A stretch of 5,602 bases of DNA from the NCBI GenBank assembly GCA_017997315.1, contig JAGOFF010000163.1, positions 1 to 5,602 of the forward strand, in the 5' to 3' direction. Numbering within the stretch: position 1 is the first letter of the stretch; every line of letters begins with the position of its first letter. Below are positions 1-5,602 of this stretch, one piece after another. The notes under the pieces were generated by a model. It was not told the DNA's origin and did not search any database. It worked only from the letters and a program-made list of their open reading frames with translations. The position numbers were made by a program, and so were the translations under genes. The DNA is from Clostridia bacterium (GTDB lineage: Bacteria > Bacillota > Clostridia > Saccharofermentanales > UBA5734).

Positions 1-4
1 CCAT

Positions 5-1675
5 ATGATGCTCAATGGCGCACAGATCCTGATCGAATCGTTGATCTCCCAGGGGGTCGACACCGTATTCGGGTATCCGGGCGGTGCGGTGCTCAACATC
101 TACAACGCGCTGTACGACAACCGGGACCGCGTCCGGCACATCCTGACGTCGCACGAGCAGGGCGCGGCGCATGCCGCGGACGGCTACGCCCGCACCACCG
201 GACGAACCGGGGTGGTCATCGCGACCTCCGGCCCGGGCGCGACGAACCTCGTGACCGGGATCGCGACCGCCTATCTGGATTCGGTCCCGATGGTCGCGAT
301 CACCGGCAACGTGCCGCTCGACCTCATGGGCCGCGACAGTTTCCAGGAGGTCGACATCACCGGCATCACGATGCCCGTCACCAAGCACAACTTCATCGTC
401 AAGAGGGTCGAGGACATGGCGTGGATCGTGCGGGAGGCGTTTGTCATCGCCAACTCCGGCCGGCCCGGCCCCGTCCTGATCGACATCCCCAAGGACATGA
501 CCGCCAAGTCCGCGGAGTACACCCCGCAACCCCGGTATATCCCTCGCCCGGTTCCGGTCCCGGATCCCGAGGCGGTGGCGACGTTGCGCCGTTGGCTCGC
601 CGAGAGCGAACGCCCGTTGATCTACGCCGGCGGCGGGGTGGTCTCCTCCGGGGCGTCCGAGGCTTTGAGGGAGCTGTCGGGCCGCGCTTCGGTCCCGGTC
701 TGCACCAGTCTGATGGGCATCACCGCCATGCCGTACGACGACATCCGTTTCCTCGGGATGGTCGGGATGCACGGAACCCCCGCAGCGAACTACGCTACCC
801 ACCAGTGCGACCTGCTGATCGCCGTCGGCACGCGGTTCTCCGACCGGGTGGCCGGCAAACGGGACGATTTCGCCGCGGACGCCCGCATCGTCCACATCGA
901 CATCGACGCGTCCGAGATCGACAAGAACATCATGACCCAGCTGTCGATCACCGGGAACGCCGCCGAGGTCTTCCGGATGCTCCTGCAGGATTTGGAGCCC
1001 ATGGAGCATGCCGACTGGATCCACCGGCTGGTCCGCTACAAGGCGCAGAATCCGCTGCCGATGCCCGAGAAGCCGGGCTGCCTCAACCCGCGCGACATTC
1101 TTCTCCCGCTCGCCGGGCTGGCCGGTCCGGACGCGGTCATCGTGACCGACGTCGGACAGCACCAGATGATCACCGCGCAGTATTACCCGTTCTCCCGGCC
1201 GCGCTCGCTCGCCAGCTCCGGCGGGCTGGGCACGATGGGATACGGGCTGGGGGCCGCGATCGGGGCCAAGGTCGCGAGTCCGGACCGTCCCGTGATCCTG
1301 GTCACCGGCGACGGGAGTTTCCACATGAACCTCAACGAACTCGCGACCGCGGTGTCCGAGCACCTCCCCATCGTCATCCTGATCATGAACAACCGGGTGC
1401 TCGGCATGGTGCGCCAGTGGCAGAAGATGTTCTACCAGAGCCGGTATTCCGAGACCTCGCTCGGCCGGCGCACGGACTATGTCAGACTCGCCGAAGCGTT
1501 CGGGGGCAAAGGGCTGCGCATCCTCGAGAAGTCCACGATCCGGGACATCCTCCGCGAGGCGCTCGCGGAGACGGACGGACCGGTGGTCGTGGACTGCGTC
1601 ACCGACTGCGACAACAACGTCTTTCCGATGATTCCGCCCGGCGGTTCCGCCCGGGACATCATCTTTTCAGATTGA
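5..1675 (+). CDS. ilvB: Acetolactate (acetohydroxyacid) synthase, large catalytic subunit
   Basis: This is the ThDP-, Mg- and FAD-dependent catalytic subunit of the first common enzyme of valine, leucine and isoleucine synthesis. It condenses pyruvate with pyruvate or 2-oxobutyrate, releasing CO2, in the cytoplasm. The 556 residues match the usual bacterial length. The N-terminal ThDP-PYR domain (about 1-165) has GYPGGA at 23-28 and the catalytic Glu51 in SHEQGA. The central domain (about 185-330) has RFSDR at 277-281, close to the RFDDR motif that separates biosynthetic FAD-type enzymes from catabolic acetolactate synthases. The C-terminal ThDP-binding domain has GDG at 435-437 and NN at 462-463. 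Trp472 in GMVRQWQ matches the Trp linked to 2-oxobutyrate preference and herbicide binding, and Pro104 matches the plant sulfonylurea-site Pro. Asn102 replaces the common Gln of ITGQV. The start is ATG-ATG at 5/8; only four bases precede it, so its ribosome site and promoter lie outside the window and a slightly earlier start cannot be excluded, although the N-terminus fits the family. ilvN follows after 17 bp. Confidence 0.96.
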   Translation: MMLNGAQILIESLISQGVDTVFGYPGGAVLNIYNALYDNRDRVRHILTSHEQGAAHAADGYARTTGRTGVVIATSGPGATNLVTGIATAYLDSVPMVAITGNVPLDLMGRDSFQEVDITGITMPVTKHNFIVKRVEDMAWIVREAFVIANSGRPGPVLIDIPKDMTAKSAEYTPQPRYIPRPVPVPDPEAVATLRRWLAESERPLIYAGGGVVSSGASEALRELSGRASVPVCTSLMGITAMPYDDIRFLGMVGMHGTPAANYATHQCDLLIAVGTRFSDRVAGKRDDFAADARIVHIDIDASEIDKNIMTQLSITGNAAEVFRMLLQDLEPMEHADWIHRLVRYKAQNPLPMPEKPGCLNPRDILLPLAGLAGPDAVIVTDVGQHQMITAQYYPFSRPRSLASSGGLGTMGYGLGAAIGAKVASPDRPVILVTGDGSFHMNLNELATAVSEHLPIVILIMNNRVLGMVRQWQKMFYQSRYSETSLGRRTDYVRLAEAFGGKGLRILEKSTIRDILREALAETDGPVVVDCVTDCDNNVFPMIPPGGSARDIIFSD

Positions 1676-1677
1676 GG

Positions 1678-1684
1678 AAAGGAG
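1678..1684 (+). promoter_or_regulatory. Ribosome binding site of ilvN
   Basis: AAAGGAG lies 8 bases before the ATG at 1693, inside the 17-bp ilvB-ilvN gap. It decides the ilvN start. The ilvN frame happens to stay open upstream through much of ilvB (back to about 421), so an open frame alone would give a far too long protein. The start at 1693 also gives the family-typical N-terminus MRNQLLSVLV. Confidence 0.85.
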
Positions 1685-1692
1685 CGGGAACC

Positions 1693-2190
1693 ATGCGTAA
1701 CCAACTGCTGTCCGTCCTGGTCACCAACCATTTCGGTGTCCTGATGCGGGTCACCAACCTGTTTTCCCGGCGCGGGTACAACATCAAGGCCCTGACGGTC
1801 GGGGAGACCGAAAACCCGGAGTTCTCGCGCATCACCATCCTCACCGAGGGGGACGAGAACCGGATCGGCCAGATCATGAAGCAGCTTGAAAAACTCGAGG
1901 ACGTGCACCGGGTCCTGCGGCTCGAGGACGGATGCCACGTCGCACGCGAACTTTTGCTGCTCAAGGTCACCGGCGAAACCGGCATGCTGGACGCCTTCGC
2001 CGCACTCGCCGTCGCGGCGGGCGCCAAGCCCGCCAGCCGGGAGGGGGATTCGCTCATCCTGGAATTCACCGGGACGTCCGCCCAGGTCGACGGGCTGATC
2101 GAAGCCGCCCGCGCGTCGGGGCTGGCCGAGATCTGCCGCACCGGCGCGACCGGCATGCAGACCGGCCGCGCCACCCTCACCACCCTGTAG
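1693..2190 (+). CDS. ilvN: Acetolactate synthase, small regulatory subunit
   Basis: This is the regulatory subunit that binds the IlvB catalytic dimer, raises its activity and normally confers feedback inhibition by valine. The 165 residues match the usual length of about 160-170. The N-terminal ACT domain (about 3-78) contains NHFGVL and SRRGYN followed by the SRITIL strand. Gly15 and Asn30 line up with Gly14 and Asn29 of E. coli IlvH, where substitutions relieve valine inhibition; both are kept. Met18 replaces Ser17 of that protein, another position linked to valine resistance, so the degree of valine sensitivity is uncertain. A second, C-terminal ALS small-subunit domain starts near HVARELLLLKV (82-92) and runs to the end. 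The gene sits directly behind ilvB with a good ribosome site, as expected for subunits made in fixed ratio. It could equally be named ilvH; the isozyme label is not decidable here. Confidence 0.95.
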   Translation: MRNQLLSVLVTNHFGVLMRVTNLFSRRGYNIKALTVGETENPEFSRITILTEGDENRIGQIMKQLEKLEDVHRVLRLEDGCHVARELLLLKVTGETGMLDAFAALAVAAGAKPASREGDSLILEFTGTSAQVDGLIEAARASGLAEICRTGATGMQTGRATLTTL

Positions 2191-2194
2191 GACC

Positions 2195-2211
2195 GTCCGG
2201 CCCGGCCGGAC
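2195..2211 (+). other. GC-rich hairpin just after ilvN
   Basis: GTCCGG (2195-2200) and CCGGAC (2206-2211) form a perfect 6-bp stem around a 5-base loop, starting 4 bases after the ilvN stop codon. No T-run follows, so it is not a normal intrinsic terminator. It could slow 3' decay or cause partial attenuation or processing between ilvBN and ilvC, or be a chance product of high GC. What is seen is the inverted repeat only; the role is inference. Confidence 0.35.
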
Positions 2212-2267
2212 CGCCGAAACCAAGGATATCCGCCCCGCCACAGCACCCGAAAACGGGAAATACGATC

Positions 2268-2274
2268 GGAGGAA
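2268..2274 (+). promoter_or_regulatory. Ribosome binding site of ilvC
   Basis: GGAGGAA ends 7 bases before the ATG at 2282, in the 91-bp ilvN-ilvC gap. It is a near-consensus Shine-Dalgarno site and supports the chosen ilvC start, which gives a family-typical N-terminus (MAKIYYQKDADL). Confidence 0.85.
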
Positions 2275-2281
2275 CCCCGCC

Positions 2282-3283
2282 ATGGCCAAGATCTACTACC
2301 AGAAGGACGCCGACCTCACCCTGCTCCAAGGCAAAACCGTCGCGATCATCGGTTACGGCAGCCAGGGCCACGCGCATGCGCTCAACCTCCACGAGAGCGG
2401 CGTCGACGTCATCGTGGGGCTGTACGACGGCAGCCCGTCCTGGAAGCGCGCGGAAGCCGCCGGTCTCAAGGTGGACACCGCCGCGGGCGCCGCGGCCGCC
2501 GCGGACATCATCATGATCCTCATCAACGACGAGAAACAGGCCGCAATGTACAACGAGAGCATCCACCCGAACCTCACCGCGGGCAAAACCCTGATGTTTG
2601 CCCACGGCTTCAACATCCACTTCGGGCAGATCACCCCGCCGGCGGACGTCGACGTCATCATGGTCGCCCCCAAGGGTCCCGGGCACACCGTCCGAAGCGA
2701 GTACCTCGCCGGAAAGGGCGTCCCCTGCCTCGTCGCCATCCACCAGGACGCCTCCGGCCACGCGCTCGACACCGCGCTCGCCTATGCGGCCGGCATCGGC
2801 GGTGCCCGTGCGGGCATGCTGCTCACCTCTTTCAAGCAGGAGACCGAAACCGACCTGTTCGGGGAGCAGGCCGTTTTGTGCGGCGGGGTCACCGCGCTCA
2901 TGCAGGCCGGGTTCGAAACCCTCGTCGAGGCCGGTTACGATCCCGAGAACGCCTACTTCGAGTGCATCCACGAGATGAAACTCATCGTCGACCTCATCTA
3001 CCAGGGCGGCTTCAAGTACATGCGCTACTCGGTGTCCGACACCGCGGAGTACGGCGACTACGTCACCGGAAAGCGCATCATCACGGATGAGACGAAGAAA
3101 GAGATGAAAAAGGTCCTGACCGAGATCCAGGACGGCACGTTCGCCCGCAACTGGCTGATGGAAAACCGCGTGAACCGTCCGCACTTCAACGCCATGCGCA
3201 GGATCGCTTCGGAACACCTGCTCGAGAAGACCGGCAAGGAGCTGCGCAAGATGTATTCCTGGTCCCGCGAAGACCAGAACTGA
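2282..3283 (+). CDS. ilvC: Ketol-acid reductoisomerase, class I (short form)
   Basis: The enzyme carries out the Mg-dependent alkyl shift and NAD(P)H reduction of 2-acetolactate or 2-aceto-2-hydroxybutyrate to the dihydroxy acids. The 333 residues make it the short class I form. The N-terminal Rossmann domain (about 1-180) has GYGSQGHAHA at 24-33, then the cofactor loop VGLYDGSPSW at 45-54. Catalytic His108 lies in FAHGF and Lys131 in APKGPGHTVR. The C-terminal knotted helical domain holds the metal ligands Asp191 and Glu195 in DLFGEQ, Glu227 and Glu231 in YFECIHE, and substrate-binding Ser252 in YSVSDTAEYG. All expected active-site residues are present. The odd point is Tyr48-Asp49 in the loop after beta-2, where many class I enzymes carry Arg; this may shift cofactor preference towards NADH (inference). 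An Ala-rich stretch at about 67-74 is coded by very GC-rich DNA. The gene follows ilvN by 91 bp and precedes ilvD by 12 bp. Confidence 0.97.
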   Translation: MAKIYYQKDADLTLLQGKTVAIIGYGSQGHAHALNLHESGVDVIVGLYDGSPSWKRAEAAGLKVDTAAGAAAAADIIMILINDEKQAAMYNESIHPNLTAGKTLMFAHGFNIHFGQITPPADVDVIMVAPKGPGHTVRSEYLAGKGVPCLVAIHQDASGHALDTALAYAAGIGGARAGMLLTSFKQETETDLFGEQAVLCGGVTALMQAGFETLVEAGYDPENAYFECIHEMKLIVDLIYQGGFKYMRYSVSDTAEYGDYVTGKRIITDETKKEMKKVLTEIQDGTFARNWLMENRVNRPHFNAMRRIASEHLLEKTGKELRKMYSWSREDQN

Positions 3284-3295
3284 AAGAGGCACGAT

Positions 3296-4966
3296 ATGGC
3301 CGGTTTGAACAGCGACAAGGTTTTCAAGGGTGCGGAGCGGGCGCCGCACCGATCCCTGTTCTACGCGCTCGGGATCACCGACGAGGAGATGGAGCGCCCG
3401 CTCATCGGGGTCATCTCCGCGTTCAGCGAGATCGTCCCGGGACACGCCCACCTGGACAAGGTCGCGGAAGCGGTCAAGGCCGGAATCCGGATGGCGGGCG
3501 GTACACCGATCCTCATGCCTTCGATCGGGGTGTGCGACGGCATCGCGATGGGACACGAGGGGATGAAGTATTCCCTCCCCTCCCGCGAACTGATCGCGGA
3601 TTCGGTCGAGACCATGGCGCTCGCGCACTGCTTTGACGGACTGGTCCTCGTGCCCAACTGCGACAAGATCGTGCCGGGCATGCTCATGGCGGCCGCCCGG
3701 GTCAACGTCCCGGCGCTGGTCGTGAGCGGCGGCCCCATGGCGGCGGGCATCGAGCCGGGCGAGCGGGACATCTCGCTCTCCACGATCTTCGAGGCGGTCG
3801 GCGCCAACAAGGCCGGATTGATCGACGACGACCGGCTCCGCTGGTTCGAGCAGGCCGCCTGCCCCGGCTGCGGCTCCTGTTCCGGCATGTTCACCGCCAA
3901 CAGCATGAACTGCCTGTCGGAGGCGATCGGCATGGCGCTGCCGTACAACGGCACCGCCCCGGCAGTGTCCGCGGAGCGCATCCGGATCGCAAAGCATGCC
4001 GGCATGCGGATCCTCGACCTGGTGCGCAGACAGCTCAAGCCCCGCGACATCCTGACCCCGGCGGCGTTCGCCAACGCGCTGTCGGTCGACATGGCGCTTG
4101 GGTGCTCCACCAACAGCGTGCTGCACCTGCTCGCCATCGCGAACGAGGCGGGCGTACCGGTGGACCTCGGTACGGTGGAGCGCCGTTCCGCGTCGACCCC
4201 CAATCTGTGCCGGCTGAGTCCCGCGGGCGGCCACCACATCCAGGACCTCCACCGGGCGGGCGGCGTGCCCGCGGTCATGCGCCAGCTGCTGGACGCCGGG
4301 CTGATCGACGGATCCCTGCCGACGGTCAGCGGCGGCAGCGTGGCGGAGAACGTCGCGATGGCGGTCAACCTGGATCCGACGGTCATCCGACCGGTTTCGG
4401 ACCCGCACAGCGCCACCGGCGGCATCGCGGTGCTGCGGGGCAACCTCGCGCCGCAAGGCGCGGTCGTCAAACGTTCCGCGGTGGATCCGAAGATGATGGA
4501 CGTGACCTGCACCGCCCGGGTGTTCGACTGCGAAGACGATGCGATCGCAGCCATCTACGCAGGGAAGATCATCCCGGGCGACGTCGTGGTCATCCGGTAC
4601 GAAGGCCCGCGCGGGGGACCCGGAATGCGCGAGATGCTCGGTCCCACGTCGGCGCTGGCCGGCATGGGGCTCGACAAGGACGTCGCGCTCATCACGGACG
4701 GCCGCTTCAGCGGCGCGACCCGCGGCGCGGCGATCGGACACGTCTCCCCCGAAGCCGCGCTGGACGGGCCGATCGGGCTCCTCCGCGAAGGCGACCGGAT
4801 CCGGATCGACATCCCGGGCGGGGTGCTCGCCATGGAGGTCGGCGCTGCCGAGCTCGAGCGCCGCGCGGCCGCACGGCCCGCGTTTGTCCCGCGCGTCACC
4901 ACGGGGTGGCTGGCACGCTACCAGCGCCAGGTCACCTCGGCGTCCGAGGGTGCAGTGCTGAGGTAA
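3296..4966 (+). CDS. ilvD: Dihydroxy-acid dehydratase
   Basis: This iron-sulfur, Mg-dependent dehydratase converts the dihydroxy acids made by IlvC into 2-oxoisovalerate and 2-oxo-3-methylvalerate. The 556 residues match the IlvD/Edd family. Family motifs in order are VPGHAHL (48-53 region), GVCDGIAMGHEGM (78-90), SLPSRELIADSVE (93-105), PNCDKIVPGML (120-130) and CPGCGSCSGMFTANSMN (189-205). Near the C-terminus are YEGPRGGPGM (435-444) and ITDGRFSGATRG. Likely cluster ligands include Cys122 and Cys195, likely Mg ligands are Asp81 and Asp123 with Lys124 (carbamylated in relatives), and Ser472 of GRFSG is the expected catalytic base. Gly49, where [2Fe-2S] enzymes have Cys, together with Cys80 suggests the oxygen-sensitive [4Fe-4S] type. 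AGAGG at 3285-3289 lies 6 bases before the ATG, overlapping the region just after the ilvC stop. It is the last gene of the operon, ending before the hairpin at 5024. The sugar-acid dehydratases of this family are a less likely alternative given the ilv context. Confidence 0.96.
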   Translation: MAGLNSDKVFKGAERAPHRSLFYALGITDEEMERPLIGVISAFSEIVPGHAHLDKVAEAVKAGIRMAGGTPILMPSIGVCDGIAMGHEGMKYSLPSRELIADSVETMALAHCFDGLVLVPNCDKIVPGMLMAAARVNVPALVVSGGPMAAGIEPGERDISLSTIFEAVGANKAGLIDDDRLRWFEQAACPGCGSCSGMFTANSMNCLSEAIGMALPYNGTAPAVSAERIRIAKHAGMRILDLVRRQLKPRDILTPAAFANALSVDMALGCSTNSVLHLLAIANEAGVPVDLGTVERRSASTPNLCRLSPAGGHHIQDLHRAGGVPAVMRQLLDAGLIDGSLPTVSGGSVAENVAMAVNLDPTVIRPVSDPHSATGGIAVLRGNLAPQGAVVKRSAVDPKMMDVTCTARVFDCEDDAIAAIYAGKIIPGDVVVIRYEGPRGGPGMREMLGPTSALAGMGLDKDVALITDGRFSGATRGAAIGHVSPEAALDGPIGLLREGDRIRIDIPGGVLAMEVGAAELERRAAARPAFVPRVTTGWLARYQRQVTSASEGAVLR

Positions 4967-5023
4967 TGCAACACAAGGCGTGACGACAGGATCCGGTATC
5001 CGTTTCTCCAGACTGAACCTGAA

Positions 5024-5057
5024 AAAGGGAGGGTGGCCTCACGGCCGCCCTCCCTTT
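5024..5057. terminator. Intrinsic terminator between convergent genes
   Basis: Positions 5024-5038 pair with 5043-5057: AAAGGGAGGG with CCCTCCCTTT, one T-G wobble, then GGCC with GGCC, around the 4-base loop TCAC. This gives a 15-bp stem. On the - strand the stem runs into TTTTT (the A-run at 5022-5026), the classic form, so it should end the SMP-30-like gene, whose stop codon lies 30 bases before the stem. On the + strand the T-run is only the TTT inside the stem, followed by CAT, so it should stop ilvD transcription but perhaps less fully. The remaining 4967-5023 stretch shows no gene or promoter that I can support. Confidence 0.88.
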
Positions 5058-5086
5058 CATCCGCCTGCCCGCTGATGCGGCACGGT

Positions 5087-5602
5087 TTACTTCTTCCAGT
5101 GCACCATCGGGAGCCCCGCCACCGGCGAGGTGAAATACGGGATGTTGGTCGCGCGGAGCGATCCGATGTATGCCGTCTTGAGGTCCGGTCCGCCAAAGGT
5201 GATGCTGGCCATCCAGGGCGCGATGCCGCGGCCGGTCTTGAACAGGATCTCGTTGGTCACGCATTTGGCGTAGAACGCGTCGTCCAGAGCCTGGACCAGA
5301 TCATGGTCGCCTTCGTCGATGAGCACCTTGAACTCGCCGTCCGGCGTGATGACCCAGAGCTTGTCCGAGTAGACGCAGGTGCCCCAAAGATTGCCGTAGC
5401 TGTCGAACGCGATGCCGTCCGGATACGCGCCCTGACCCATGTGCGTCGGGCCGTAGATTTCGCGGTCGTGCAGGTCGCCGGCCGCGTCCACACGGAAGCG
5501 CAGGATCCGGCCGCCGGTGGTCTCGACGATGTACAGGTGCTCTTCGTTCGCGTCCATGCGGACTTCGTTGGTGAAGTGCAGTCCGGTCGCGACGATATGG
5601 AT
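5087..5602 (-). CDS. SMP-30/gluconolactonase/LRE-like beta-propeller protein, 5' part outside the window
   Basis: Read on the - strand, the frame is open from the right edge to a TAA at 5087-5089, so 171 C-terminal residues are visible and the start is missing. An internal ATG at 5555-5557 is not the likely start, because the family pattern continues upstream of it (GLHFTNEVRMD). The sequence has the repeated blades of the SMP-30/gluconolactonase family: a strand pattern HLYIVETTGGRILRF, then GAYPDGIAFDSYGNLWGT, then SITFGGPDLKTAYIGS. Asn12 of the visible part (FTNEV) and Asp62 (YPDGIAFD) align with metal ligands Asn154 and Asp204 of human SMP-30, with the same spacing of 50 residues. Members hydrolyse sugar lactones or other lactones and esters with a divalent metal; the substrate here is not known. 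Visible length fits the last half or so of a protein of about 300 residues. It is convergent with ilvD and shares the terminator; no functional link to the ilv genes is evident. Confidence 0.85.
   Translation of the reverse strand: MHIVATGLHFTNEVRMDANEEHLYIVETTGGRILRFRVDAAGDLHDREIYGPTHMGQGAYPDGIAFDSYGNLWGTCVYSDKLWVITPDGEFKVLIDEGDHDLVQALDDAFYAKCVTNEILFKTGRGIAPWMASITFGGPDLKTAYIGSLRATNIPYFTSPVAGLPMVHWKK

Noticed and set aside
1..4. A leader peptide, T-box or attenuator controlling the operon.
   Set aside because: Only four bases precede ilvB, so any such element lies outside the window and nothing can be said.
421..1692. The open frame upstream of ilvN that could extend the protein to 589 residues.
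   Set aside because: The extra part is an out-of-frame reading of ilvB with Arg/Pro/Gly-rich composition. The ribosome site at 1678-1684 and the family N-terminus fix the start at 1693.
2224..2263. A possible internal promoter before ilvC (GATATC or AAATAC as a -10-like element).
   Set aside because: Neither is close to TATAAT and no -35-like hexamer sits at the right distance.
2481..2504. Three CCGCGG copies at a 9-base spacing (2481, 2490, 2499).
   Set aside because: They fall in codons for an Ala-rich stretch of IlvC where homologues are also often Ala/Lys-rich, so codon bias explains the pattern better than a regulatory repeat.
2177..4741. An 854-codon open frame on the - strand across ilvC and most of ilvD.
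   Set aside because: It is antisense to two clear genes, its product is rich in Arg, Asp, His, Gly and Val with no recognisable domain, and such frames are expected opposite high-GC genes with G/C-biased third positions.
4102..4983. A 293-codon + strand frame inside ilvD that ends just past its stop.
   Set aside because: It is an Arg/Gly-rich shadow of ilvD with no domain and no separate ribosome site that I can support.

Overview
The window is a compact branched-chain amino acid biosynthesis operon on the + strand, followed by the 3' part of an unrelated convergent gene on the - strand. In order it holds ilvB (5-1675), ilvN (1693-2190), ilvC (2282-3283) and ilvD (3296-4966). A strong hairpin terminator lies at 5024-5057, and the C-terminal part of an SMP-30/gluconolactonase-like protein (5087-5602, - strand) runs off the right edge.

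The four ilv products form a continuous three-step route. IlvB and IlvN together make acetohydroxyacid synthase, which condenses two pyruvates to 2-acetolactate, or pyruvate with 2-oxobutyrate to 2-aceto-2-hydroxybutyrate. IlvC isomerises and reduces these products to the dihydroxy acids. IlvD dehydrates the dihydroxy acids to 2-oxoisovalerate and 2-oxo-3-methylvalerate, the direct precursors of valine and isoleucine; 2-oxoisovalerate also feeds leucine and pantothenate synthesis. The final aminotransferase (ilvE), threonine dehydratase (ilvA) and leu genes are not in the window. All four genes look intact, with the expected catalytic residues and family-typical lengths. Gaps are 17 bp (B-N), 91 bp (N-C) and 12 bp (C-D). 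Only the N-C gap is long enough to hold extra signals, and it contains small hairpins.

The DNA is GC-rich with strong G/C bias at third codon positions. That bias explains the many long spurious reading frames, including a very long antisense one across ilvC and ilvD. The protein sequences (short class I IlvC, IlvD with a [4Fe-4S]-type signature, IlvB wording around residues 100-130) remind me most of high-GC anaerobic Firmicutes/Clostridia. This is an impression from memory, not a search result.

No mobile element, CRISPR array, tRNA, rRNA or novel system was seen. This is an ordinary metabolic region. The points most worth a second look are the unusual Tyr-Asp pair in the IlvC cofactor loop, the structured N-C spacer, and the terminator shared by the convergent genes.
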